A stretch of DNA of 64,000 nt, taken from positions 62,001 to 126,000 of the forward strand of contig NZ_JAUKFY010000006.1 in NCBI RefSeq assembly GCF_030489605.1, given 5' to 3'. A program made the position numbers and the translations under genes. Shown here piece by piece: positions 44,196-53,657 of the stretch (position 1 is its first letter; each line of letters begins with the position of its first letter). This DNA comes from Brevibacillus laterosporus (GTDB lineage: Bacteria; Bacillota; Bacilli; Brevibacillales; Brevibacillaceae). The notes under the pieces were generated by a model that searched no databases, was not told the origin of the DNA, and saw only the letters and a list, made by a program, of their open reading frames with translations.

Positions 44196-44771
44196 TTAGG
44201 TTTCCTTGTGACAACAAGCACTTCCAGTCATGGCAGTCTGGATTGCTAGTATGGCACCTTCAAAATCATAAATCACTCCACCAAACCCACACTGAAATTG
44301 CTTCGCCTGATGAACGGATTCAAAAGGAAGAGCCTGAGGTTGGCAACAATGTAGATTGATGTCTGCATGCAACAAAAAGCAAGCCATTTTAGCACTTATA
44401 GTAGTGTCAGTTAAAAAATCACGGCAAATGATTTGCACCACATCTTCTCTACAATTCTGGTATCGTAATAAAGCACAATGGGCACAGCACGTTTGCTCTA
44501 CCTGTTGGTTGGACTTTATCAGCTGCACGGATAACCTACTATGAAATGCCTTATGGCAATAAGAACAACGGTTATAAAGCATCTGTTGCTGTTTAATCAA
44601 TCTAATTCCTTTGGAGGTCCTGCTGATTTTCCGTTGGGCTATTAATGGCTTAATATCTCGATAGATCGTCATTTCAGAAACTTCCAATCGTTTGCTGATT
44701 TCTGAAATTCGTAAGCATTCCTCTTCTTCTAGCCACAGCAAAATTTGTTGTTTTCTCTCAATCGGCAACAT
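44196..44771 (-). CDS. ycnK: Copper-responsive regulator, YcnK-like
   Basis: A 191-residue DeoR-type helix-turn-helix protein with a C-terminal NosL-like metal-binding domain, very similar to B. subtilis YcnK, a copper-sensing repressor. The N-terminus reads MLPIERKQQILLWLEEEECL then RISEISKRLEVSEMTIYRDI. The C-terminal part has CSYCHKAF, QTCCAHCALLRY, ICRDFLTDTT and INLHCCQPQALPF, with cysteines matching the family. Start ATG 44771 gives the family length; GGTGG lies 6 nt upstream. In B. subtilis YcnK controls ycnJ and ycnI, but here it is joined to PepSY and FixH-like genes. Confidence 0.92.
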   Translation of the reverse strand: MLPIERKQQILLWLEEEECLRISEISKRLEVSEMTIYRDIKPLIAQRKISRTSKGIRLIKQQQMLYNRCSYCHKAFHSRLSVQLIKSNQQVEQTCCAHCALLRYQNCREDVVQIICRDFLTDTTISAKMACFLLHADINLHCCQPQALPFESVHQAKQFQCGFGGVIYDFEGAILAIQTAMTGSACCHKET

Positions 44772-44811
44772 GATATCCCACCATTCGATAGTAATAGGGA
44801 TTGCTTTCATA

Positions 44812-45361
44812 TCCTATTTGATTTGAACAGTGTCGACAAGCAATATTTGATATAAAATGTGAAAAAATGTTGAAAAGTAACAGAAATTATCACTGCTTTT
44901 TGTGTGTACTTCATCTATTTATTACGTTTCATATTCCATCGCCCCCCATATGATAGCTTTACCAGAAACAAAGGACAGTCTGGTCTCGAATCTATTACCC
45001 AAGTTGGACATAAAAACTCTGCATAGATAAAAGCACCAGTCCTCCCCGCGTTCACATGTAGGATTTCTGGCGCTCTATTTTTCATATTCACTTTGATGTT
45101 TCTAAAATCATTGTTACTGGACTTGTCTCACTTACGTTACTAGTTTATTGTAAATAGCTGGACTTTAGCTACCTACTTATAGGAATGGTTTGGATGTTAA
45201 ATCGTTTTATTCGTTGTAAGAAAACTGCAAATAAAACCTTGAGGATACAAAATTACGTACTGAGGATAGTATCCACCAAACGACTGCTCTTTGTGTTTTT
45301 GCAAAATCATGGTAATCATTCAATATTGGGCTTATAAAGTTCATTCACTGCTGCTTAAGCT
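44812..45361. other. Intergenic region, no gene
   Basis: About 550 bp upstream of the copper operon. TGTCGACA at 44832-44839 is a short palindrome where a regulator might bind. An imperfect hairpin (AGCACCAG with CTGGCGCT) lies at 45032-45074. No coding sequence was recognised on either strand. Confidence 0.5.
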
Positions 45362-45411
45362 AAAAAAGTCCGTCTACACACCGAAAAGGTTTAAAAACGG
45401 ACTTTTTTGTA
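45362..45411 (-). terminator. Terminator of the amino-acid permease gene
   Basis: AAAAAGTCCGT and ACGGACTTTTTT pair across a roughly 24-nt loop, with a T-run on the minus strand; about 55 bp past the stop. Confidence 0.75.
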
Positions 45412-45466
45412 CGCTATGAAATCAAATTTTCATAAGAGATACAACATAAGTTTTGATATACATGAT

Positions 45467-46855
45467 TTATTCCCGATGCTTCAATATACTTTTATTACGG
45501 GAATAACTAAAATAAATAGTGAAACCTACTGCTGACCAAGAAAGATAATAAATCCATATTTTTGCTGATAAATTAAAAGCTAAAAATAAGCAAAAAATGA
45601 TTGCCAGTATTGGAAGAATAGGGACAAGCGGCATTTTGAAATTGCGCTTTAAATTTGGCTGTGTTTTTCTTAATACAATAACTGACAGTGCTACGAGCGC
45701 AAAGTTTAAAATGGCGGACATATTCGCGATATCGGCTAATTCTTTTAAATCAATTAACCCCGCCACTATAGCCCCTAATAAACAAATGATCCATGTAGAA
45801 AACGTCGGAACGTGCGTTTTACTATTAACTGTCGAGAATAATTTAGGTAATAATCCATCACGACTCATTGAAAGCAGAATACGTGGCACTGCAAACATGT
45901 AAGCAAATAAAACAGCTATAATTCCAATTACTGCGCCAACAGATAAAATAACTGCCGCCCAACCTTGTCCTACACTCTCAAGTGCATAAGCCAAAGCGTC
46001 TCCAACATTTAATTCTTTATAGGATACCATTCCCGTTAAAATAGTTCCTAAAATAACATAAATAGTAGTACAAGCTAGTAAAGACCCTAAAATACCCCGG
46101 GGCAAGTTTCTCTGAGGGTCTTTCACTTCCTCAGCAGATGTTGAAATGGCATCAAAACCAGTGAATGCGAAAAATACTGAGGCTGCCCCAGCAAATACAC
46201 CACTTATTCCAAATGGCATAAAAGGTTGCCAATTTTCAGGTTCGATGAAAAATGCACCAATAATAATAAACAATAGAACAATAGAAATTTTGATAGCCAC
46301 TGTAATATTATTGACTTTTTTACTTTCTGTTAGACCTCTTGTTAATAAATAAGACATACATATTACGATAAAGACTGCAGGTAAATTGATAATCCCTCCC
46401 TGGCTAGGAATCGTGACTAGACTATTCGGAAGATGAATTCCAACCAGTGATAATGCACTATTAAAATAAGCTGACCATCCCCCGGCGACAGACGCTATCG
46501 AAACTGTATATCCTCCTACAATTGACCATCCTACCAAGAAAGCTACTATCTCTCCTAATGCTACATAGGTATAGGCATAGGCACTTCCTGAACTTGGAAT
46601 AGCTGATGAAAACTCCGCATAACACAAAGCTACTAAACCACATACAATTGCAGAGAGAATAAAAGAAAGAGATATAGCGGGACCTGAGTTTCTTGCAGCT
46701 ACTAACCCTGTAATAACTAAGACACCTGTTCCAATTGTTGCTCCCATTCCCATTAATATTAAATCAAAGGCGCCAAGTGACCTTTTTAATTTTTTTGGTT
46801 GGTTTGAATCTGAAATCTCCTTAATCTCTTTTTTCCTGAATAAATAGCTCATCAT
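45467..46855 (-). CDS. APC-family amino acid permease
   Basis: A 462-residue permease with 12 hydrophobic segments. The family start LKRSLGAFDLILMGMGATIG TGVLV and the SYAEF-like block LCYAEFSSAIPSSGSAYAYT are diagnostic for the cationic amino acid transporter branch (YfnA-like). FFAFTGFDAISTSAEEVKDP in segment 6 is also typical. The substrate is not resolved. The start has only a modest AGAGAG upstream, so weak translation is possible. The gene stands alone. Confidence 0.92.
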   Translation of the reverse strand: MMSYLFRKKEIKEISDSNQPKKLKRSLGAFDLILMGMGATIGTGVLVITGLVAARNSGPAISLSFILSAIVCGLVALCYAEFSSAIPSSGSAYAYTYVALGEIVAFLVGWSIVGGYTVSIASVAGGWSAYFNSALSLVGIHLPNSLVTIPSQGGIINLPAVFIVICMSYLLTRGLTESKKVNNITVAIKISIVLLFIIIGAFFIEPENWQPFMPFGISGVFAGAASVFFAFTGFDAISTSAEEVKDPQRNLPRGILGSLLACTTIYVILGTILTGMVSYKELNVGDALAYALESVGQGWAAVILSVGAVIGIIAVLFAYMFAVPRILLSMSRDGLLPKLFSTVNSKTHVPTFSTWIICLLGAIVAGLIDLKELADIANMSAILNFALVALSVIVLRKTQPNLKRNFKMPLVPILPILAIIFCLFLAFNLSAKIWIYYLSWSAVGFTIYFSYSRNKSILKHRE

Positions 46856-46871
46856 TTTGTCTCTCTTTCTT

Positions 46872-47320
46872 TTAATAGGTACGATTTGAGTAATGGTGTT
46901 GAAATGAACTTCATTTTGAAGTCTATCTGTAAAGATCCCCCATCTACATTTCTGGCAAAAAAACTGAATATTGTATTAAGTTTTTTAACTTATGTTAACA
47001 ATAATACTAGTTTTTAATTATATATTATATATTATTTTTTGGGCTGTAGCAAAAATAACATTAGGCCAATAAATATAAGAAGTATATCTGTACCTTGCTG
47101 TAACAGGATAATCTCTCTTACTAATAAAATAATCAGATATGAATCTTATAATTATTTCTGCTAAAATAGGCTACTTTTAGACTTGCTTTACGTGTTCGTC
47201 GATAAGTACCATGAGTTGGTATAGTTGGTAAAATCATTTTTGTGTATAATAATTTCATTTTAATAAAATTTTATAAACATTAGTAAAGATAATAAACTTT
47301 TTTAGTTGAGACCGAGAAAT
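46872..47320. other. AT-rich intergenic region
   Basis: About 450 bp, very AT-rich. It must hold the permease promoter. No T-box or riboswitch core was recognised. Confidence 0.5.
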
Positions 47321-47362
47321 GAAAAACACCTATTTTCCTCCTTTTTAAGAAAATAGGTGTTT
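47321..47362 (-). terminator. Terminator of the GNAT remnant
   Basis: AAAACACCTATTTTC and GAAAATAGGTGTTTT form a 15-bp perfect stem with T-rich flanks on both strands. Confidence 0.85.
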
Positions 47363-47389
47363 TGTTATTGTGTCAATCCAATAATCTCA

Positions 47390-47916
47390 CTATACACCAG
47401 ACTTCATAATTGTTTTTACCAAGTACTCATTGAATTGCCTATATTCAGATTCCGAAATACTTCTTGGAAAACTCATGATAACAAGTTCATGGGGTAAATT
47501 CTGTTTTCGATACGCAGGATGTTTATGTTGGTAATGATTTTCCATAAAGACAAGCCGCATATAAAAGTTCTTGCGTCTAATAGAAATAGACTCTACCGGT
47601 GGATCAAATTCTAAAATGACAAGACTGTGTAAATCACAAAACTTTTGTAAACAACGAGAACCTACATTATTTCCTCGTATATCAGGATCAATCTCGAAAT
47701 GTTTAATATAAGTATATCCACTCGTTTCCCAATAAAAGATAATGCTAACAAATGCATCTTTTTCTAAAATAACATCACAATGATATTCCGATTATTTAAA
47801 GCTACTATTTGATCTTCAAATAATCTTTGTTCATGCTCGGGAAAGCTAGCTTTATATAGATCAAAAGCTTTGTTAAATAAAATGTCATCTGTGCTAGTTA
47901 AACGATAAAAATCCAT
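47390..47916 (-). pseudogene. GNAT acetyltransferase with a frameshift
   Basis: From ATG 47916 the frame reads MDFYRLTSTDDILFNKAFDL then YKASFPEHEQRLFEDQIVAL. One base appears to be missing at about 47788. The next frame continues SEYHCDVILEKDAFVSIIFY, then KHFEIDPDIRGNNVGSRCLQ (the acetyl-CoA site), LEFDPPVESISIRRKNFYMR and LPHELVIMSF, to a TAG at 47390. The joined protein would be about 175 residues, normal for GNAT. A single indel means it could be a recent loss, phase variation or a sequence error. Confidence 0.8.
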
Positions 47917-48266
47917 AATTCGTTACTCTTCTCTTTCTTGATGTTTACTTGCCTTTATAGTTGTATGTATTTTATATGAATATTACTAGATCTACAATGC
48001 TAATTGGCTATGTGTAAGAAGACTGCCTCGCAATATTCCCTATTTTTTCATCTAATATTTACAAACCAGCTTCTTACTTCATTATGGTCCAGTAGAACAT
48101 ATGGAACTCTTGCTGATTGGGTTAATATATAATTTTTTTGGGTAAAATCAGGGTAATTTTATGGATCACAATTATTCTTTAGGATTAAGCCTTTATGAAT
48201 GGACTATACACGAGGAGTTAGACTGGTCAGATTAATAAGAATTAACCTGGAATAGTAAAACTAAAA
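47917..48266. other. Intergenic region, no gene
   Basis: About 350 bp of AT-rich DNA between the GNAT remnant and the terminator of the secreted protein gene; no coding frame of quality. Confidence 0.5.
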
Positions 48267-48313
48267 AAGCTGATAACCAGCCACATAACGTACCAGAATA
48301 TCAGCTTCAAAAT
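48267..48313 (-). terminator. Terminator of the secreted PPC-like protein gene
   Basis: AAGCTGATA and TATCAGCTT arms across a long loop, with TTTTTTAG on the minus strand. Confidence 0.75.
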
Positions 48314-48354
48314 TTTTCAAAAATGATGTAGTTTGTTTCTTGTTAGTACTAGGC

Positions 48355-48831
48355 TTACTCTACAACATAAGAATATACATTGTATTCTAAAGGATCAACA
48401 ATAGTAGGAGTATTAACTGTTAGCTCATATGTTACACCAGGTTCCAAATAAACGGTAAATGAGTTAATATTTTTATCCGTAAAAGTTACCCCACGTGGAG
48501 ACCAGAGGTGCAGCCTTACATTCTGAGGCGCACCTAGTTGAAAAGTTACTTTTTGTCTTTTATCAACAGTAAATTTATAGACATCTGTAATATCCCACCA
48601 GCCTCCATCACTGGAATAATAGTCTCCTAATCTTCCGATAATTTGGCCCCCAACGCTATAAGGATTAGCTGTTTCAGGCCTATTATTTGGTTCATAGTCG
48701 CGATAAACAAAAGACGATGCTGTAATTGACTTATTTGTTGGACTAGAAACTATCTGCCCATCTGCTAATGCAGTAGTGGATACGGCTAAACAAAGACCTA
48801 AAGTTAATAAACCCGCAGAAAATTTTTTCAT
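48355..48831 (-). CDS. Secreted protein with PPC-like domain
   Basis: A 158-residue exported protein: signal peptide KKFSAGLLTLGLCLAVSTTA LADG, then one beta-sandwich resembling the bacterial pre-peptidase C-terminal (PPC) domain (RDYEPNNRPETANPY, IIGRLGDYYSSDGGWWDITD, VYKFTVDKRQKVTFQL). PPC domains normally follow a secreted protease and are removed; here the domain stands alone, as in some short Bacillus secreted proteins. GGAGG precedes the ATG. The upstream region carries TTTACAT/ATGTAAA repeats like those of the peptide operon at 60.4 kb. Confidence 0.8.
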   Translation of the reverse strand: MKKFSAGLLTLGLCLAVSTTALADGQIVSSPTNKSITASSFVYRDYEPNNRPETANPYSVGGQIIGRLGDYYSSDGGWWDITDVYKFTVDKRQKVTFQLGAPQNVRLHLWSPRGVTFTDKNINSFTVYLEPGVTYELTVNTPTIVDPLEYNVYSYVVE

Positions 48832-49178
48832 GAAGAAAGCCTCCTTCTATTAAGAATTAAAAATACAACTATAATATACCATATATTTACATGTAATAAA
48901 ATGTAAAATAAGATATAATTGCCCAATTGGTATAAAATATTAAACACAGAAACATATCAGAGTTCTTATTATCAAAAAAATCAGCATATAGTTCAGATTG
49001 ATTTCATTCAAATTGTCCAGTAACGCAAAATAGTTACAAGAAAACATTTGAAAAAAAGAAAAAGGGTCGAAGTTAATCTTTAGAGGTTAAGAATGTCTGC
49101 TCCCAGAAAGCAGATTACCAGTCTCCTTGCAAAAAAAAACGACTCCCTTCATCGAGAGCAATGTTTGCAATAAAATCT
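48832..49178. other. Intergenic region with TTTACAT dyad
   Basis: TTTACAT at 48886-48892 and ATGTAAA at 48901-48907 form a dyad in the likely promoter of the secreted protein gene. The remainder is AT-rich without a gene. Confidence 0.4.
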
Positions 49179-49658
49179 TTATTCCAAGATGATTCTTACA
49201 GATTGCTTCTTCCTTTCAGTCATAAAGCCGTCATACAAAACGATTTGACGCTTAGATTGCTGCAATTCCCCCTGTGGAATTCTCTTCTCTTGGTACTCAT
49301 TCCATAGTCCGTTTACCCATTCATCGCTATATGTAAACACTACACTAACAAAAATTAGTCCAAAATCATCAGAAATATATGCTGCCAAATCATCTTGTGA
49401 GCTTATCTTAAGCACCTGTAAAAAGATGTTTTTACGTAGCTCTTCATTCGTTGATACATATAAGGAAGAGACGCTTTTATTTTTCTTGAGGGTAGACAGT
49501 TCCGTGTAAATCCGCATCCATTCCTTTGAGAAGACAGGGTTATCACGTTTATATAGGAGATTCTCAATATTGGCTTCATCCAATTTTTCTAAAACAGGCG
49601 CCGCATAAATATGAAAAAAGTCCAATAGTTTTTTTTGAACCGTATCGAAATTGCTCAT
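49179..49658 (-). CDS. Hypothetical protein
   Basis: A 159-residue acidic, soluble, helix-rich protein of unknown family (VQKKLLDFFHIYAAPVLEKL; DEWVNGLWNEYQEKRIPQGE). No motif is recognised. It is last of four minus-strand genes (DUF4272, NADAR, a 307-residue unknown, this one) with gaps of 55-120 bp. Its size and composition would fit an orphan immunity or antitoxin protein, but that is a guess. Confidence 0.65.
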   Translation of the reverse strand: MSNFDTVQKKLLDFFHIYAAPVLEKLDEANIENLLYKRDNPVFSKEWMRIYTELSTLKKNKSVSSLYVSTNEELRKNIFLQVLKISSQDDLAAYISDDFGLIFVSVVFTYSDEWVNGLWNEYQEKRIPQGELQQSKRQIVLYDGFMTERKKQSVRIILE

Positions 49659-49772
49659 AGCTTTTTTTCCCCTAACTTACTTTTTCACCTATTCCTGTTT
49701 CAGATGCGGGGATACATGAGCCACTCTTTTATCTTTCATACGCCCTCCGTCACATCTTATAAAGAATACTGC

Positions 49773-50696
49773 CTAGACTTCTCTTTTCTCATCAGGATAA
49801 TAGATAATGCGAACATAATCCGAATCCTTTGAATCCATATCCCCTAGAAACATTCGCTGATGCTCGGGTACAAGCTCATATTTTTCCTGAAGTCTGGCTC
49901 GATTAAACTCGGATGGATCTTCCAAATACTCATAATAGGCCTGTCTGCATAGTTCTAAAGATGTTTTTTCTCCTTTAAGCTTTTTAAGCAAATCCTGCAA
50001 TTCATCATACTTATCATTGATTTCGTTTGCATACTGAACTAATGAGAATGTTACCTCGCCTAAATGATCAAGTACGATAGCAGTAGGTTCTTCAAATGAA
50101 GTGAATAAGACTTTATCGTCCCACAGTTCTTTAACACTCTCGATAGTATATTCATATGTAAAAAATGAATTGTAACAAACCACAGCATCATCCTTATAAA
50201 CAACAATTTGCACCAGATAATTCTTCCCCTCATGCTTCATAAAGGCTGTGATTCCTTGGCCCGCTACAGTGTCATATCCAATCTCATGAGTGACACGGAA
50301 GTCTTCGGATTTTGGAGAATGCAGAACCCCTCTAGCATTCCATAGCTCCTTTTCTTCCTCAGAAATACGATAGATATTACGGAGTGAGGGATTTAGTTGT
50401 TTAACGGTGTCATGGATCAAATTCATATATTGACCTTGATCAAAATTCCACTGTGCATCCGCTACCTCATACGAACCCAATCCAAATATAGAGATCGCTT
50501 TACCTTGAGGGACACTAGGGACCAGCCAATTCCTATCGAGTTTATCAACCAATCCATCTAAATCGACTAGCTCCCAGCAATTAACCATCCCATCCTCATA
50601 AACGTCTACATAAATAAAAAAATAACTCCCTCCATTGCAAATAAAGCCAGGTATCTTCTTTCCTTCTATTGTTTTCGTTCTGCGAATTTTTTGCAT
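49773..50696 (-). CDS. Hypothetical protein
   Basis: A 307-residue soluble protein I do not recognise. The start is placed at ATG 50696, with AAAGGAG 6 nt upstream, instead of an ATG 6 codons earlier. It has two similar segments: CNGGSYFFIYVDVYEDGMVN CWELVDLDGL and KHEGKNYLVQIVVYKDDAVV CYNSFFTYEY, suggesting an internal duplication of a beta-rich unit. The C-terminus is charged. It lies between the NADAR gene and another hypothetical. Confidence 0.7.
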   Translation of the reverse strand: MQKIRRTKTIEGKKIPGFICNGGSYFFIYVDVYEDGMVNCWELVDLDGLVDKLDRNWLVPSVPQGKAISIFGLGSYEVADAQWNFDQGQYMNLIHDTVKQLNPSLRNIYRISEEEKELWNARGVLHSPKSEDFRVTHEIGYDTVAGQGITAFMKHEGKNYLVQIVVYKDDAVVCYNSFFTYEYTIESVKELWDDKVLFTSFEEPTAIVLDHLGEVTFSLVQYANEINDKYDELQDLLKKLKGEKTSLELCRQAYYEYLEDPSEFNRARLQEKYELVPEHQRMFLGDMDSKDSDYVRIIYYPDEKREV

Positions 50697-50768
50697 ATGG
50701 ATCTCCTTTGTCATTTGTTAATCTACTAGACTACCGAAATTGCTCTCGTACTCTCATAAGTGCAAAGC

Positions 50769-51278
50769 CTAATATTTCTCTCCTCTCCAATGCTGTGGAC
50801 GTTCAGCATCAGGATGATCTTGTGATAGTCCAATTCCCCATACTTTGTCATAAGGACTAGCTTCCATTAGAATTCGATTACCAGTCTGGAGTAAATAGGA
50901 TTTTAACGGAAGATGCTGACTGAATTTCAGTAGATTCGCTTGTTGAACAATTTCTAGCTTATGTACATTCCACACTTCCTCGTCAAAAGCCCGAACCCTG
51001 CGTCCCAGTGCTTTTGCTTGATTTGGATGCTTCTGCTGCAAAATCTGATCACGCATCGCAGTATCGCCAAACAATTCCGCTTTTTTCGCCATCATATAAT
51101 GCTCTGCAGTAGGGTATGTAATGCCATCCTCTACAAAAGGAGCTGGATACCACTGGCTGAAGCAGGATTTATCTACAATTCCCTCTCTCTTCGGGGTATT
51201 CCCCCAGAAAAACAAATATTTCAATTGTTTTTTATGCGATTCTCTGATCAATGTCTGTACATCTTGTATTAGTTCCAT
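50769..51278 (-). CDS. NADAR family protein (YbiA-like)
   Basis: A 169-residue NADAR-domain protein: YLFFWGNTPKREGIVDKSCF SQWYPAPF, then ITYPTAEHYMMAKKAELFGD, ALGRRVRAFDEEVWNVHKLE and the terminal NRILMEASPYDKVWGIGLSQ. All conserved blocks are present. NADAR proteins are N-glycosidases: YbiA acts on riboflavin intermediates, and others remove ADP-ribose from guanine bases in DNA or RNA. Which applies here is unknown. AGAGG precedes the ATG. Confidence 0.9.
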   Translation of the reverse strand: MELIQDVQTLIRESHKKQLKYLFFWGNTPKREGIVDKSCFSQWYPAPFVEDGITYPTAEHYMMAKKAELFGDTAMRDQILQQKHPNQAKALGRRVRAFDEEVWNVHKLEIVQQANLLKFSQHLPLKSYLLQTGNRILMEASPYDKVWGIGLSQDHPDAERPQHWRGEKY

Positions 51279-51399
51279 CTATTCAACCTCTTTCAAATAA
51301 TGTTAACAGTCATGTACATAAAATGACTACTCTATGCTCTATCTAATTAATTCTGCTTCACCATTGTTCGTACAAATTCTATGTAACAAGCTGCTGAAA

Positions 51400-52596
51400 T
51401 TACGTATGAGGTATATTATCATCCCATTCTGCTTGATTATTTCCGCCGACAAGCCAATTAAGTACATAATGTCTTTCTAAAACGACCCCCGCGTCTAATC
51501 CTGCCGGAGCATTTCGCTGGTTAATGCGGGCATCCACGCATGCCCAGTCATAACGCATAATCAGATCTGCTGCATCTAGTAATTCTTTTTGAGACCTCGG
51601 TTCACAATGTTGTATCAAATCGTCTAAGCTATGATATTGAATGAGTAATTCCGAAATTCGCGGGACATTACACGTGCTATCTGGGTATGTTAATTCATCT
51701 ATCAATCCAAGCGCCCATAGTAATACCTCGCAGCACTCATACTTCCACACAAACTGAATACATTCAAGCTCATCACATTCTGCTTTTTCCACATATGATC
51801 TTTCCTTTGATGTCAGCCAATCTCTAACCCGATACACCTCGTCCACCCTCTCAAAATAAGACAAGGCTTCTTCCCGACTTCCCTCTGGAGACAATCGTAC
51901 TTCCGAATATAGCGCTACGGCGAACAGGGCACTAACTCTTTTAGCAATAGATGCAAGGTCTCTAATGACTGCATCCTCTTGCGCCAACGCTACTCTCAAA
52001 TGAGGGATATAAGGAATATTTCTTGCTTCTAATATAGCAATGGAGCGATTCATTCGAATGCGATCTGCCTCTGATTCCTCCCCCTTACCACGGTCCAGCA
52101 GGTCAGAATTCGCTATTGGAATGAGTTGCTCCAGCTCACTTTCTCCCTCCAATGAGAATACAAGCTTTCCTTCACTGTTAAATATATCCATACTTGGATA
52201 CAATAAATAAGCATTAATCTCACTTGCAACAGCATAAATAGCATCAATCAAAAAATGGGTCCGATTCGCATCATTGGTAAGCTCAAATCGAATTCCAACG
52301 ATGCAGGTAAAGCACAAAATCTGTTGAATAACGCTTTGCTGCAGATCAAGTCGTTCGGTTTTTATCTGGGAATAGTAAGCAGCCATCCCGTTCATTTGCC
52401 GTTCGATTTCTTTCTGATTCGCAATATAATCAATGCGATTTATGTTCATTAAAGTATCATCTTGCAAGGTAATCGTTAACCGCCCACCATCTACTTGATG
52501 TGATTTGCTACCTTGCCCAAAATGACTGATAATTGAATTGAAAACTCGATCGGGGTTACCTATCCCTGTATATAGCGTAATAACTGTTTCTTCCAT
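51400..52596 (-). CDS. DUF4272 domain protein
   Basis: A 398-residue soluble protein. The C-terminal half (from about residue 175) is DUF4272: RIRMNRSIAILEARNIPYIP, VIRDLASIAKRVSALFAVAL, then YEVRDWLTSKER-like and CIQFVWKYECCEVLLWALGL, which is the typical conserved tryptophan-rich core. The N-terminal half (VITLYTGIGNPDRVFNSIIS) is a separate domain seen in longer members. Function unknown; members often occur beside polymorphic toxin or immunity genes. AAAGGAG precedes the ATG. It heads the four-gene minus-strand group. Confidence 0.8.
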   Translation of the reverse strand: MEETVITLYTGIGNPDRVFNSIISHFGQGSKSHQVDGGRLTITLQDDTLMNINRIDYIANQKEIERQMNGMAAYYSQIKTERLDLQQSVIQQILCFTCIVGIRFELTNDANRTHFLIDAIYAVASEINAYLLYPSMDIFNSEGKLVFSLEGESELEQLIPIANSDLLDRGKGEESEADRIRMNRSIAILEARNIPYIPHLRVALAQEDAVIRDLASIAKRVSALFAVALYSEVRLSPEGSREEALSYFERVDEVYRVRDWLTSKERSYVEKAECDELECIQFVWKYECCEVLLWALGLIDELTYPDSTCNVPRISELLIQYHSLDDLIQHCEPRSQKELLDAADLIMRYDWACVDARINQRNAPAGLDAGVVLERHYVLNWLVGGNNQAEWDDNIPHT

Positions 52597-52608
52597 GTGT
52601 TCGCTCCT

Positions 52609-53337
52609 TTACTGATAAAAGCCGCTAGATAGTGTCAAAAACTGTACCGCACCTATAATTTCAATAATGCCAGCCTTCCATGGACGCATCGCTTTTCCAG
52701 CATAGACAAAAGCTCGCACAGTTGAATAGACATAAGCAATTGTCATCCAGGGAAAGCCTATCAGCCACGGAACAATTAGTAACAGTCCATGATAAATATG
52801 AGCATATACGATCCAACGTTTATTGTCTCGTTCCCGAAAAACTGACTTTACAAAAAATGCACTACCCATAAAATGCAAACAACTGAACAATACAATAGCA
52901 GCCATCGTTAAATCAAACTCTCCACCTGCCAGAAGATAAGAAGCAGCACCTCCAATGGAAAAAATAAGAATGGCACATAAATCGTTAACGATCGCCCTCT
53001 CTCTTTTACGTTTTGCATGCCATATATTTATCAAAAGAAGAATCAGTAGCGGCAGTCCAAAAGAAAAAAGTAACGGATTGCTTACAAGCGGTGGTATTAA
53101 GCAAATAAGGGCAAGTAAACCGTACAATAATCCCCATTTCACCAAGTGCTCAGTTCCTGTGCTTCGTTTCATATATTGAAGAAACGGATAAGATGACAAA
53201 TAGAGAAATAGCCAAGCTAGAAATAAGAGGATATGCATCCATTGAGGTTTTCCAGCCAGCATTCCGAAAAGAAACGGGACGCTGACCATTGCCCATCCTC
53301 CGTGTTCATGAGGTATTACAATACTACTTTTTTTCAC
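52609..53337 (-). CDS. YwiC-like membrane protein
   Basis: A 242-residue integral membrane protein with about seven hydrophobic segments and the family motif at its start (VIPHEHGGWAMVSVPFLFGM). Other features are LSSYPFLQYMKRS and FVYAGKAMRPWKAGIIEIIG. B. subtilis ywiC lies by nitrate respiration genes, but its job is unknown. Weak resemblance to UbiA-like prenyltransferases is sometimes noted; no DDxxD is visible. GTG start behind AAAGGAG. The gene ends 12 bp before DUF4272. Confidence 0.85.
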   Translation of the reverse strand: MKKSSIVIPHEHGGWAMVSVPFLFGMLAGKPQWMHILLFLAWLFLYLSSYPFLQYMKRSTGTEHLVKWGLLYGLLALICLIPPLVSNPLLFSFGLPLLILLLINIWHAKRKRERAIVNDLCAILIFSIGGAASYLLAGGEFDLTMAAIVLFSCLHFMGSAFFVKSVFRERDNKRWIVYAHIYHGLLLIVPWLIGFPWMTIAYVYSTVRAFVYAGKAMRPWKAGIIEIIGAVQFLTLSSGFYQ

Positions 53338-53584
53338 AGAATTTCACTCCTTTCAAAAGGGAACCAATCGTATATCAATTCTTACAATTCGTTTTATAAA
53401 GTCCTTTCATTCGAAACATTCTTTGAAATAAAAAAGCCTGCTGCCTCTTTACAAGACCTGACTACAGAGCGAAGTATAGCATTACAACGAGTAGTTTGCC
53501 ATTCCTTCGATCAATCTGCCACAAGAAAGCCAAACATCCTAAAGCATCAGGAAGGAAATTTATCTTAATCGGGAACACTGTGCA

Positions 53585-53635
53585 TACAAAAAATGGTGGC
53601 AATCGTAGTTACACGAAAACTACAATTCCACCATT
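53585..53635 (-). terminator. Terminator of the second MFS gene
   Basis: AAATGGTGG and CCACCATTT form the outer stem with an inner GTAGTT/AACTAC stem around a short loop. It begins about 20 bp after the MFS stop. Confidence 0.8.
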
Positions 53636-53657
53636 TCTCTTTTACTTGCCGATAACA

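Noticed and set aside
44812-45361. Possible regulatory RNA in the long gap upstream of the copper operon
   Set aside because: Only a weak imperfect hairpin was found and no known riboswitch core.
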